The position numbers and the translations under genes were made by a program. A model generated the notes under the pieces. That model did no database searches, was not told where the DNA came from, and was given only the letters and a program-made list of their open reading frames with translations. Source: Thalassospira sp. MCCC 1A01428 (GTDB lineage: Bacteria > Pseudomonadota > Alphaproteobacteria > Rhodospirillales > Thalassospiraceae). Taken from it: a stretch of DNA of 64,000 nucleotides. The stretch lies in NCBI RefSeq assembly GCF_002115825.1, contig NZ_JFJZ01000009.1, positions 108,432 through 172,431 of the forward strand, read 5' to 3'. This document shows positions 1-8,791 of this stretch, in pieces. The stretch's first letter is position 1. Every line of letters starts with the position of its first letter.

Positions 1-4
1 CGGC

Positions 5-38
5 GGGCGGCAGTACCAGGCAGCATATACTGCCGCCC
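5..38 (-). terminator. Hairpin downstream of the siderophore ABC operon
   Basis: An 11-bp perfect inverted repeat (GGGCGGCAGTA at 5-15, TACTGCCGCCC at 28-38) with a 12-nt loop lies just past the stop of the last gene of the minus-strand operon. There is no T-run on either side, so it may be an mRNA 3'-end hairpin rather than a classical intrinsic terminator. Confidence 0.4.
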
Positions 39-56
39 ACGCCCCTCCACATCGAG

Positions 57-857
57 TTAACCTCGAAACCCGATCCGGGATTTCAAGGTTCCGTCAACCA
101 TCACATGACGAATGCCTAATCGGCACTCCTCAAGCCTGGCCCGTACGCCATAAACATCCGCAAGCATCGCGTCGGTAATAACATCATGGGTATTACCACT
201 TGCCACCAGTTTGCCATCGGCAATGATCATGGTTTTATCGGCATAGCGCAAAACATGGTTCAAATCATGGATGGCGACAAAAATGATCATGCCGCGTTGT
301 TTGGCCAGATCACGTACAAATTCCAGCACTTCAAGGCTGCGTGACAGGTCTAGTGCCGATGTCGGCTCATCCATCAGCAAAATATCAGGTTCACGCACCA
401 ATGCCTGTGCAATCCCGACCAGTTGCTGTTGCCCGCCACTTAATGCGCCAATATTGCGTTCCGATAACTCAAGGATCCCAAGGGCGGCCAGTGTTGTATC
501 AACAATTGCAATATCGCCGTCGTTAACCCGCCACGACGCCCCTTGTTTGCGGGCAAGCAAAACCGCTTCGTAAACCGATAAGACCGCATTTGCTGTCAGG
601 TTTTGTGGCATATAACAAATGCTGCCTGGCTGCGGGGTGCCGGTGTGGCGGTCTGTTATATTCTCAATGGTGTGCTTCACCGTGCCGGTCCCTGCGGTTA
701 AACCGGCAATGCGTTTAAACAGGGTCGATTTCCCCGCTGCATTGGGTCCGATCACGGCAACAACATCGCCACTCTGAAACGGTCCCGCCGAAATATCGGT
801 CAAAATACTGCGTTTGCCAAATGTGGCGCCCATTTTGTGTAGTTGCAATGTCACCAT
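57..857 (-). CDS. Ferric-siderophore ABC transporter ATP-binding protein
   Basis: This 266-residue cytoplasmic ATPase should energise siderophore-iron uptake across the inner membrane. Walker A GPNAAGKST is at residues 37-45, the signature LSGGQQQ at 139-145, Walker B ILLMDEP at 159-165, and the H-loop histidine sits in the motif AIHDLN. The family is FecE/FepC (COG1120) and the length is typical. The start overlaps the end of the permease gene by 7 nt, so the two are translationally coupled. It is the last gene of a receptor-MFS-binding protein-permease-ATPase operon. The family assignment is firm, but the siderophore is unknown. Confidence 0.93.
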   Translation of the reverse strand: MVTLQLHKMGATFGKRSILTDISAGPFQSGDVVAVIGPNAAGKSTLFKRIAGLTAGTGTVKHTIENITDRHTGTPQPGSICYMPQNLTANAVLSVYEAVLLARKQGASWRVNDGDIAIVDTTLAALGILELSERNIGALSGGQQQLVGIAQALVREPDILLMDEPTSALDLSRSLEVLEFVRDLAKQRGMIIFVAIHDLNHVLRYADKTMIIADGKLVASGNTHDVITDAMLADVYGVRARLEECRLGIRHVMVDGTLKSRIGFRG

Positions 858-1918
858 GATTTTTTCGAATTCGACAGAATAAGGGAAATAAAGAACGGAA
901 TGCCCACCAGCGATGTGACAATGCCAATCGGTAATATCGCACCTGGAATAATCATTTTGCTGGCAACCGAGCTGACCGATAATAACAACGCCCCCGATAA
1001 CGCCGATGCCGGCAGGAAAAACCGTTGGTCTTCCCCAATCATCAGGCGCGCAATATGCGGCCCTACCAGCCCGACAAAGCCAATTGTGCCGACAAACGCA
1101 ACCGGAATGGCCGATAACAGACTGACCAATAACAAGGTTTCAAGTCGCAATCGGCCAACATTAATGCCAAAACTGGCTGCCTTGTCATCGCCTAACCGCA
1201 TGGCAGTTAAGGCCCATGCACGGCGCACAAAAAACGGTAAAATGACAATCAATAAACCCGATGTTACAAAAAACTTCGGCCAAGTTGCCTTGGTCAGGCT
1301 ACCCATGGTCCAAAAGACAACAGCACTAAGGGCTTCGGCCGATGCTAAAAACTGCACCAGTGCCAATAAGGCGTTAAAGCTGAACACCAGCGCGATGCCC
1401 AACAGCACAATGGTTTGCACACTAACACCTTGGCGCATGCTTAAAATATGGATCAGCAAAGCCGCCAGCATCGCCATAAAAAATGCGTTTAGCGGCACCA
1501 TAAAGGCGCTGGCAACCGGCAATATCGACACCCCGAATGCCAAAACAAGTGCGGCGCCAAAGCTGGCGGCGGCTGAAATACCCAGTGTAAAGGGACTGGC
1601 AAGGGGATTGTTCAATATCGTTTGCATTTGGGCACCGGCAATCGCCAATGCGGCCCCCACCACAACGGCCATTGCCGCAATGGGCATCCGAATATCCCAT
1701 ATCACCACGGCAAGCTGGTCAGAAACCTCCGACGGCGTGATAACGGCACGGATCACATCCGCCAGGGCAAACCGCGCTGGTCCCAGTGATAAATCCAGGC
1801 ACATTGATATAAACAGCAACATGCCCAAACCGGCCAGCAACCACACCCGGCGACGCACCGATTTACGGTAATTGCCACCACCAACCATCGTCATTGCTTC
1901 TGTTTTCATTCCGGTCAT
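851..1918 (-). CDS. FecCD-family iron-siderophore ABC permease
   Basis: This is a very hydrophobic 355-residue protein of the FecCD/BtuC permease family, which has about ten membrane helices and normally works as a homodimer or as a pair with a second permease. Typical features are the FGVSILPVASAF and IGFVGLVGPHIARLMIG segments; the latter is the coupling region that contacts the ATPase. Only one permease gene is present, which implies a homodimer. The start codon overlaps the stop of the upstream binding-protein gene as ATGA. The N-terminal 25 residues are polar and cytoplasmic. Confidence 0.93.
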   Translation of the reverse strand: MTGMKTEAMTMVGGGNYRKSVRRRVWLLAGLGMLLFISMCLDLSLGPARFALADVIRAVITPSEVSDQLAVVIWDIRMPIAAMAVVVGAALAIAGAQMQTILNNPLASPFTLGISAAASFGAALVLAFGVSILPVASAFMVPLNAFFMAMLAALLIHILSMRQGVSVQTIVLLGIALVFSFNALLALVQFLASAEALSAVVFWTMGSLTKATWPKFFVTSGLLIVILPFFVRRAWALTAMRLGDDKAASFGINVGRLRLETLLLVSLLSAIPVAFVGTIGFVGLVGPHIARLMIGEDQRFFLPASALSGALLLSVSSVASKMIIPGAILPIGIVTSLVGIPFFISLILSNSKKSW

Positions 1919-3051
1919 GGCGAAACCTGCAAGGTGGCGAAATATCCCGGTTGGTAATCAATCGGTAAAAATCGTTCATGCAGCATACGAAACGTTTCAT
2001 TGGCATCAATGTCGGCAAACAGGTCGGGGTGAAACCATTTCGCCAGTTGTTGAAGGGCCACAAATTGATAGGGGCTGTTGTAAAACTGATGCCAGATGGC
2101 GTGAAAACCATGCTGTTTTTGTGCATTAATCCCGCGATAGGCGGCGCGGGTTGGATAAAAAGCCAGTTTTTTTTGCACCTCATCCCAATTGGCCCCCGGC
2201 CCGACGGGTACCCAGTGCCCGCCAGGAACATAGGCTTCCCAGTTGGCACTGGTAACAATCACGTGGTCCGGGTTTGAAACCAGCACCTGTTCGGCGTTTA
2301 CCTGCCCGAATGTACCCGGAATAATATCACTGGCAACATTATGGCCGCCCGCCATTTCTACCATGGCCCCGAAATTGCCCTTGCCAAATGAATGGCAGCA
2401 ATCGTCATAAAAACCGCCTGCGCGGTCGATAAACACATTGGGGCGGGTGAATGTGCCTGTCGCTAATCTGTCGGTTACGCGACGGATCTGTTCAGTTCTG
2501 AACGCAATAAATGCCTCGGCCCGCTTTTGTTTACCAAACAATTCACCAAACAGGCGGATGGACGCGTTGGTGTTTTTTTCCGGGTCATGGCGAAAATCGA
2601 CATAAACCACAGGAATACCTAATGCGCCGAGCTTCTCAACATAACGGGCTTCTTCGACCGCCTTTTGCGTTTCAAGGTTTAGAAAAACCACATCCGGTTT
2701 TTGCGCGATGGTGGTTTCAATATCGATCAGGCTTTGTTCAAGCCCGGAAAAAGTGGGTGTTTTATCGAAATCGGGGAATTTCTTGCGATATTGTCGATAG
2801 GTTCCCGGGTCTGCCTCGATCATGTCATTACGCCAGCCAACAATGCGTTTGGCCGGGTTTTCACGGTCCAGTGCCGCAATAATATAAAGCTGCCGACCTT
2901 CCCCTAAAACCACCCGTTGTACCGGTGCATCAACCGTCATCGTGCGCCCGGCAATATCGGTGATGGTTATCGGCTTGGCACATACCATGCCTGCGCCGAT
3001 CAGCATAAAACCTGCCGTAACGATCAGATACTTGGTTAATTTAACGATCAT
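1915..3051 (-). CDS. Periplasmic iron-siderophore binding protein
   Basis: This 378-residue exported protein is of the FepB/FhuD-like class (COG0614), and its long form resembles the TroA_f subgroup. I chose the ATG at 3051 because AGGAGG precedes it by 7 nt; an in-frame ATG at 3084 has no such site. The N-terminus (MIVKLTKYLIVTAGFMLIGAG) is a signal peptide. A Cys follows it, but the context GMVC is not a good lipobox, so I expect a soluble periplasmic protein. The start overlaps the upstream MFS gene by 11 nt and the stop overlaps the permease start. The bound ligand is not known. Confidence 0.9.
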   Translation of the reverse strand: MIVKLTKYLIVTAGFMLIGAGMVCAKPITITDIAGRTMTVDAPVQRVVLGEGRQLYIIAALDRENPAKRIVGWRNDMIEADPGTYRQYRKKFPDFDKTPTFSGLEQSLIDIETTIAQKPDVVFLNLETQKAVEEARYVEKLGALGIPVVYVDFRHDPEKNTNASIRLFGELFGKQKRAEAFIAFRTEQIRRVTDRLATGTFTRPNVFIDRAGGFYDDCCHSFGKGNFGAMVEMAGGHNVASDIIPGTFGQVNAEQVLVSNPDHVIVTSANWEAYVPGGHWVPVGPGANWDEVQKKLAFYPTRAAYRGINAQKQHGFHAIWHQFYNSPYQFVALQQLAKWFHPDLFADIDANETFRMLHERFLPIDYQPGYFATLQVSP

Positions 3052-4306
3052 GTATCGCCTCCTGCCTTGGGTCTGGTATGGCAACGGTCCCGGCCCTAGC
3101 CCGCGCCAGTATGGTCACTGCCAGACCAACGGCGTAAAAAACTGCCACCAGAAAATATAAATTGGAAAATCCTGCCACCTGGGCAAACCAGCCCCCAATG
3201 GCAATGCCGCCAATGGACGAAAATTGCGACAGGCTTTGTGTGAAGCCTAAAATACGCCCCTGTCGGTCGTGGGGTGTTGCGCGTGATATCAAGGTGGTTA
3301 AAACCGGAGTTGTTGCACCCAGCAACACCCCCCAGACAAAATACAGGCTGGCAAAAACCACGATAGACCTGGTTAACCCCGCCAACACCGTGACCACAAT
3401 GCAGCCTGCAATGATGACACATAACCGGGTTAAAACGGCTTGCCTGTTTTTGCCTTCAAAATAGCGCGCCCATAAGGATGCCGAAAAAACAAACCCCAAT
3501 GCCAGCACGCCATAACAAAAGCCGACAAGCCAGTTTTCGACCTTGAAAATCGACAGTACATAAATCGAAAAAGGCGATTGGGTCACCATGCGCGATAGCA
3601 ATAACAGGCCCAGAATGGCCAAAAGCGATAAAATTTGGTGTGATTTTAAAACGCTTCTTGTTCGTTTATCGGGCGTTAGGGCTGGTTTTTGTGCCTTTGC
3701 CCCGATTTTTGTGTGCTGTGGCGCAACGGCAGGTAAAATTCGCCAAACAGCCGCCAAGCAGGCCAGACACATTATAGCTGCGGAAAAATTGATCCAGAAA
3801 AACGCCGCATGATCAAGGATAACACCGCCAATCACGGCACCCGCAAGCGATCCCAAATTGGTTGAAACCTGCAAATAGGCAAACAGTTTTGCCCGACGCG
3901 CCGGGGCTTCGATGCTAACACTATAAGCCTGCGCGGGGGCAATGTAGCCCGCACATGCCCCTTGTAAAAACCGTAGGGCCAAAATTGTTGGTACATCATT
4001 GGCATAAGCCAGGGCAAATTGCGTTATCGCCAGACCAAACAACGCCCGCATCATCATGGCTTTATGACCATATAAGTCACCCAGCCGCCCCCAGAAGGTA
4101 CTGGTCAGCATAATGCCCAGCATCGGGCCGATATAAACCGCGATACTGGCAAGGGTAAACTGGCTGTCCGATGTGGCAAGTGAACGCAAGTGAACGGGCC
4201 AAAAAGGCCCGCTCATTTCCATGGCACCCATCGAGGTCAGCTGGATGGCAAATAACACATGTATTTGCCATCGTACTGACAACCACATATCAGGTTTGAA
4301 AATCAT
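3041..4306 (-). CDS. MFS transporter of the siderophore locus
   Basis: This is a 421-residue major facilitator with 12 predicted helices. The loop 2-3 motif GRLGDLYGHKAMM is the classical MFS signature, and RFLQGACAGYIAPAQAY resembles the drug:H+ antiporter-1 group (MdtG-like). Because it lies between the receptor and the ABC importer genes, it may export a siderophore or move the ferric siderophore or its remains across the inner membrane. The sequence does not say which. It starts 15 nt after the receptor stop. The ribosome binding site is weak (ACAGG directly before ATG), which suggests translation coupled to the receptor gene. Confidence 0.85.
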   Translation of the reverse strand: MIFKPDMWLSVRWQIHVLFAIQLTSMGAMEMSGPFWPVHLRSLATSDSQFTLASIAVYIGPMLGIMLTSTFWGRLGDLYGHKAMMMRALFGLAITQFALAYANDVPTILALRFLQGACAGYIAPAQAYSVSIEAPARRAKLFAYLQVSTNLGSLAGAVIGGVILDHAAFFWINFSAAIMCLACLAAVWRILPAVAPQHTKIGAKAQKPALTPDKRTRSVLKSHQILSLLAILGLLLLSRMVTQSPFSIYVLSIFKVENWLVGFCYGVLALGFVFSASLWARYFEGKNRQAVLTRLCVIIAGCIVVTVLAGLTRSIVVFASLYFVWGVLLGATTPVLTTLISRATPHDRQGRILGFTQSLSQFSSIGGIAIGGWFAQVAGFSNLYFLVAVFYAVGLAVTILARARAGTVAIPDPRQEAIHDR

Positions 4307-4321
4307 CCTGTATGTGACCGG

Positions 4322-6748
4322 TTAAAAATCCGCCGTGATGGAAAATAACGCCGTGCGCGGTGCACCAAGCGACACCATGCTATAGCTGTTCACACTGGAC
4401 CAGTAATGTTCGTTGGTAACGTTCTGCACAGTGGCGCGTACCGTAATCGGTGTTTGTGAAACAACGGTTTTATAACGCACACCGATGTCAAGCGTGGTCC
4501 AGTCGGGAATTTCCTGTGTGTTCGCACTGTCGATATACTGGCTTGATGTATGGTTCACCGTGCTGCTAACCGTCATGCCGTCAACAAAAGGCGTATCCCA
4601 TTCGGCCGTTAAATTCGCCTGTATTTTGGGCACACCCACCGGGCGATTGCCTTTGTTTGCCGCCGTGCTGCTTTTGGTTAGTTCCGCATCAAGCAACATA
4701 ACCCCGCCCAATAATCGAACATCGTTGGTAACCTGACCAAACAGGCTAAGTTCCAACCCGCGATTTCGCTGTTCGGCATCACTGTTATAAACGTTGTTGG
4801 TGGTCTGGCCCGACGGCTTGGTAATCTGAAAGGCTGACAAACTGCCGCCAATGGTGCCGAAATCCAGCTTCACACCGGTTTCATATTGTTTGGCAACGTA
4901 AGGCGCCATCGCTTCACCGGCATTCGATGCCGTGTTTGGTGCAATGTCGCCCTTGCTAAGCCCTTCAATATAGTTGGCGTAAAGCGAGACATGTTCCCAT
5001 GGTTTGACCACCACACCCACCATCGGCGTAATTTCGCTTTCGTCATAAGACGACGAAACCACACCGGATGTATAATTGTCCGATTCAACACGTTGATGCC
5101 GTGCGCCAAGGGTTAGCAACACGCGGTCGTCAAACACGCCCATCGTATCGGCAATGGCTATCCCGGTTAGCGAGGATTCCGATAATTTCGGTTTCGAGGA
5201 TGGCCCGCTGATATTGACAGCAGGGTTTGCCACCGGGGCATAAATGTTAGATGCCAGGCTAGTATTGTCATAAACCGCCCCGCGGCGGAAAATATCCTGA
5301 TAGCGGCTGACCTGGAAGGTCGCCGTATGGTCAATTGCGCCAGTTTCAAACTTGCTGCGCACGCCGCCATCGGCCGACCACCGTTCGGTCTGGAATTTCA
5401 TATAGGATACACTGTCAAGTGTATCCCCTGCCGAATTTTGAATTTTCGGGTAACCGAACAGGCGATCAACCTGGGTTTTGCCGCCGCCAACATGGCCAAA
5501 CAGGGTGATATCGTTGTTCACATCATATTCAGCCCCCAGCGCCACCGATTGATCAACCGCTTCGGACCATTCCCAGGCATGGCTTACGTTTTTGGCACCA
5601 TCGGGCGCGCCTGGCATGGAAATGCCGCTGGCAACCAGAAATTCCCGCGACGGTGCATTTAAATCTTCACGTTGATCAATCAGGTCTAATGTGGCGCGAA
5701 AATCATCTCCCCGGTAATCAAGGGCCAAAGCCCCAAGCGTGCTTTCGCGGTGCTGATGATCCAGTGCCGTGTCACCGCCCTGGTACCCGCCATTAAATCG
5801 CACACCAAATTCCTTGTTGTCCCCATATCGGCGGCTAAAATCAACACGTCCGCCGGCCTGTTCGCCAGGGCCATAATCAGCCGTTACGCGGTTTAAATCG
5901 GTGTCGCCCGCGCGCTTGGGCACAATGTTAATCACACCGCCAACACCGCTATTGGGTGCCATGCCATTTAACAAGGCTGCCGGGCCTTTAAGTACCTCTA
6001 TCCGTTCGGCAAAACCTGATAACGCCCGATATGTCGGCGCCACCCCGTAAGATCCGTTAAACGCAACTTCACCTGAATTACCGGTATTGATCGCAAATCC
6101 GCGAATGGAATATGCATCCAGCATACCGCCACTGCTGCTAAGCGTACGGACTGACGGGTCATTTTTTAAAACGTCCGCAATGGTTGTTGCCTGCTGATCC
6201 GCAATTTTTTCACTGGTATAGCTGGTAATGCTCACCGGGGCGTCCATAAAATCGGTATTGCCCAGCAGGCCCATCTGGCCGCCCGTTGCCACCTGCCCAC
6301 CGGCATAAACAGCCGGTAAATCGGTTGTTTGTGCATCGGCTTCCACCCGGATCGGGTCCAGCATGGCACCCTCGCCCGGCATTGCCCCGTCGGCGGGATC
6401 AATCAGGATCAGGGCATTTTCACCGGTCATGCGATAACCAAGGCCCGTACCATTTAACAATGTATCGATTGCGGCTGGCACACTCATGTCACCACGAATG
6501 ACCCGCGCGTTTTCAATCGCTGGCAGGTCAATTGTATAGGCGATACGCCAGCCCGATGCCGCACCGATCCCGGCAATTCCCCCTGCCAATGACCGTGCCG
6601 TAATATCAAAATGGTAGGTGGCCGTTTGGTTCTGTTGCTGGGCGTCGGCACTGGCCGGTGCCACCAGCACAGGAATAACCAGTGCACTTGACATTAACAG
6701 GGCTGCAATAACGGAACGTGATTTTTTTATTTCTTGTGCGGATCGCAA
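4322..6748 (-). CDS. TonB-dependent siderophore receptor with STN signalling domain
   Basis: This outer-membrane receptor has about 808 residues: signal peptide (residues 10-36), STN signalling domain (about 44-115), plug (about 168-280) and a 22-strand beta-barrel ending in a C-terminal Phe. The STN domain is the part that contacts a FecR-type anti-sigma factor in transducing receptors, and such a gene lies directly upstream. I set the start at the TTG at 6748 because AGGAG lies 7 nt before it; the upstream TTG at 6778 has no comparable site. It probably imports a ferric siderophore and signals its presence. FecA is the best-studied relative, but the ligand cannot be read from sequence. Confidence 0.9.
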   Translation of the reverse strand: MRSAQEIKKSRSVIAALLMSSALVIPVLVAPASADAQQQNQTATYHFDITARSLAGGIAGIGAASGWRIAYTIDLPAIENARVIRGDMSVPAAIDTLLNGTGLGYRMTGENALILIDPADGAMPGEGAMLDPIRVEADAQTTDLPAVYAGGQVATGGQMGLLGNTDFMDAPVSITSYTSEKIADQQATTIADVLKNDPSVRTLSSSGGMLDAYSIRGFAINTGNSGEVAFNGSYGVAPTYRALSGFAERIEVLKGPAALLNGMAPNSGVGGVINIVPKRAGDTDLNRVTADYGPGEQAGGRVDFSRRYGDNKEFGVRFNGGYQGGDTALDHQHRESTLGALALDYRGDDFRATLDLIDQREDLNAPSREFLVASGISMPGAPDGAKNVSHAWEWSEAVDQSVALGAEYDVNNDITLFGHVGGGKTQVDRLFGYPKIQNSAGDTLDSVSYMKFQTERWSADGGVRSKFETGAIDHTATFQVSRYQDIFRRGAVYDNTSLASNIYAPVANPAVNISGPSSKPKLSESSLTGIAIADTMGVFDDRVLLTLGARHQRVESDNYTSGVVSSSYDESEITPMVGVVVKPWEHVSLYANYIEGLSKGDIAPNTASNAGEAMAPYVAKQYETGVKLDFGTIGGSLSAFQITKPSGQTTNNVYNSDAEQRNRGLELSLFGQVTNDVRLLGGVMLLDAELTKSSTAANKGNRPVGVPKIQANLTAEWDTPFVDGMTVSSTVNHTSSQYIDSANTQEIPDWTTLDIGVRYKTVVSQTPITVRATVQNVTNEHYWSSVNSYSMVSLGAPRTALFSITADF

Positions 6749-6846
6749 TTTCCCACTCCTCAATATCTGTCTTCCCAAGCAGATCCCCTGCTTCTAACAA
6801 GACAAACGAGCGGGGCTTGCAAACCCACACATCGAAAAATCACTTT

Positions 6847-6863
6847 TTGCGAATTTTTCGCAA
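6847..6863 (-). terminator. Small hairpin after the anti-sigma gene
   Basis: TTGCGAA (6847-6853) and TTCGCAA (6857-6863) form a 7-bp stem with a 3-nt loop, a few bases past the anti-sigma stop. A short T-run follows on the minus strand after a gap of several bases. It may separate the regulatory genes from the receptor operon. Confidence 0.4.
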
Positions 6864-6865
6864 TC

Positions 6866-7825
6866 TCAATATAAAATGGTGACCCAGGGCGATGTTTCTA
6901 TCACTTTTGCCCCAACCGCATCCGCCACAGTTTTTAACGATCCATCAACATCGCGGGTTGGAAAGCTGCCGGAAACCCGGCTATTTCCCGCATCTCCCAA
7001 TACAATTAAACGGGCTGTGCTGTAATTTTGCAGCTTGGCGACAACATCCCGAACAGGGCTGTTTTGAACGCTTAACCGTCCCTTCATCCAGGACAGAGCC
7101 AGCGTGCTATCAACATGGTCGGTCATTACCACACGGGTGCCATTGCTGCGTGCCTGTTGGTCCGGGCCTAGCAGCACACCGTGCCTGTCTTTTTGGTTGC
7201 TTACACGCACCGCGCCGCGTTCAACTGTCACTACCGTTTTATCGCTTAGGCTATCCACGTTAAACCGTGTTCCAACCACTTCGATGTCGGTATCAGATGT
7301 ATGCACGCGAAAGGCGTCTCCGTCCCGATGAACAACATCAAACAGTACCTGCCCGCGTAACAGGCGAACTTCGCGATGATGACCGGTGAAATCAGTGGCA
7401 AGGGCGCTGTTTGCACCTAGTAACGCCGTCGATCCATCTGGCAGGGTTACCGTGGTAATATCATTTGTCCCGGCGACAATATCGGCCTGCCAGTTTACGA
7501 TCATGTTCGGGTTGGCCGCCCATATCACCCCGCACACCATTGCGATGGCAGCAACACCCGCAAGCGGCCGTCGTTTCGTGAAAACACGTTTCAAACCCGA
7601 TAAGCCAAACCGTTTGCGGCTTTGTGCCGCACGCTGTGCCGGTTGTTCGATCCGGGCCCACAAAACCCGCATTTGGTCAAACGCAAGCCGATTGGCTTTA
7701 TCGGCATTCATCCATGCATCAAAATCGGCTTCATCCTGTGCAGACATGGACCCGCCTGCACGTTTGGCATGCCAAAGTGCTGCTTCGTCCTTCTGGTCTT
7801 CACTCGGCTGGCTATCGCTTCGCAT
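6866..7825 (-). CDS. FecR-type anti-sigma factor / sigma regulator
   Basis: This 319-residue inner-membrane regulator has three parts: a cytoplasmic N-terminal domain with the typical Trp-containing helices (AALWHAKRAGG, DFDAWMNADKANRLAFDQM), one membrane helix near residues 88-106 (GVAAIAMVCGVIWAA), and a periplasmic FecR domain (about 120-215) followed by an STN-like C-terminal part. I use the ATG at 7825 (preceded by GGAAG) rather than the longer frame from 7954, whose extra residues match nothing in the family. It should hold the neighbouring ECF sigma factor and respond to the receptor's STN domain. Confidence 0.88.
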   Translation of the reverse strand: MRSDSQPSEDQKDEAALWHAKRAGGSMSAQDEADFDAWMNADKANRLAFDQMRVLWARIEQPAQRAAQSRKRFGLSGLKRVFTKRRPLAGVAAIAMVCGVIWAANPNMIVNWQADIVAGTNDITTVTLPDGSTALLGANSALATDFTGHHREVRLLRGQVLFDVVHRDGDAFRVHTSDTDIEVVGTRFNVDSLSDKTVVTVERGAVRVSNQKDRHGVLLGPDQQARSNGTRVVMTDHVDSTLALSWMKGRLSVQNSPVRDVVAKLQNYSTARLIVLGDAGNSRVSGSFPTRDVDGSLKTVADAVGAKVIETSPWVTILY

Positions 7826-8068
7826 GGGCTTCCGGTCAAACAACACTGAAAATCGGTGAGGGGCGTATCCGCAACCTGTCTCCGATTGTTCTTCTATAAC
7901 CGAAAACGAATGACGAGAAAATAACCGCATCTGTGCCATAGGAACTGGTTGCAAAATAACGTCCCGGATATGTTACCCGGTAACCTGCAACGCATCTGGC
8001 CGGTGTTAAAAAGGGCCGTTTGCTCATCATGAGTCTGGTCGATCGGCGTCGATCAACGCAATCTGGCA

Positions 8069-8599
8069 TCACGACCTATCCAGATGGTCCGCCAGTTTTT
8101 CCTGACAATGGCGCATCGTTCGGGCCAGCTGTTTTTCAACTGCACTTACCGTAATGCCATATTTTTTGGCAAGTTCGGCGTTTGAAATGCCCTCAATCCG
8201 GTGCGCAATAAACATGTCGCGGGCCTGTGGGGTAATTTCCTTTAAGGCGGTATCAAGTGCGCTTAAGGCCTGGCGCGCTTCGGCATGGTCTTGGGGTGAA
8301 CTGGTTTCGCGCACCCACATTTGGCTGGGCATTAAATGGTCCATAACCCGGTTACGTGTGGCCGTGCTGCGATGATGGTCAATCACGGCATTGCGAACCG
8401 ACGCATATAGCATTTTGGTGTCGGCGTCATTGGCACCGGCACTGCCTGCCTGCATCAGACGGACATAAACATCCTGAACCAGTTCCGCGGCAACGTCACG
8501 GTCCCGCACCCGCCGCACCGCCATCGATACCAGTTGGCGACGGTGGTCTTCAAACAGCCGCGCAAGGTTTTTGCGCCAGAACGTTATCGCCAGTTTCAT
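8069..8599 (-). CDS. FecI-type ECF sigma factor
   Basis: This 176-residue sigma-70-family ECF factor has region 2 at about residues 12-80 (FEDHRRQLVSMAVRRV, DVAAELVQDVYVRLMQ) and region 4 at about 110-165 (ISNAELAKKYGITVSAVEKQLARTM). It is expected to direct transcription of the adjacent receptor operon when the siderophore is present. The gap to the anti-sigma gene is 243 nt, longer than in the E. coli fecIR pair. A Fur-box-like sequence lies about 55-75 nt upstream, so iron starvation probably turns the gene on. Confidence 0.9.
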   Translation of the reverse strand: MKLAITFWRKNLARLFEDHRRQLVSMAVRRVRDRDVAAELVQDVYVRLMQAGSAGANDADTKMLYASVRNAVIDHHRSTATRNRVMDHLMPSQMWVRETSSPQDHAEARQALSALDTALKEITPQARDMFIAHRIEGISNAELAKKYGITVSAVEKQLARTMRHCQEKLADHLDRS

Positions 8600-8653
8600 T
8601 TCAAATCCACGGCATCAAGGCATAAAGCATTTCAATTTGCATCGGACAATATC

Positions 8654-8672
8654 AGTAATGATAATCACTTGC
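8654..8672. promoter_or_regulatory. Putative Fur box upstream of the ECF sigma gene
   Basis: The 19-mer agtaatgataatcacttgc matches the classical Fur-box consensus at 14 of 19 positions, including an uninterrupted TAATGATAATCA core at 8656-8667. It lies in the promoter region of the minus-strand sigma gene, where iron control is expected. Rhodospirillales may use Fur or another regulator, so the regulator is inferred. Confidence 0.55.
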
Positions 8673-8737
8673 AAATATCAATATCATGGAAATCCGGTAG
8701 TTTCCAAATAGCCGCGCGGCACCTGATGCAATGCATA

Positions 8738-8776
8738 AAAAAATCCCCGCAGACAATTGCCATACGAGGATTTTTT
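8738..8776 (-). terminator. Intrinsic terminator of the TRAP/lyase operon
   Basis: AAAAAATCC and GGATTTTTT arms enclose a loop of about 21 nt; on the minus strand the structure ends in a run of seven T. It sits 16-54 nt past the stop of the isocitrate-lyase-family gene, the last gene of the TRAP operon. Confidence 0.65.
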
Positions 8777-8791
8777 AAAATTTATCTTGGC

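Noticed and set aside
843..1871. Long plus-strand open frame (342 codons) opposite the FecCD-type permease gene
   Set aside because: It is antisense to a clear family member, has no motif, and its composition (many Thr, Ala, Asn) is that of a reverse-strand shadow.
7826..7954. Longer N-terminus for the FecR-type protein
   Set aside because: The extra 43 residues do not resemble the family, whose proteins begin just before the AALWHAK helix, and the ATG at 7825 has a ribosome binding site.
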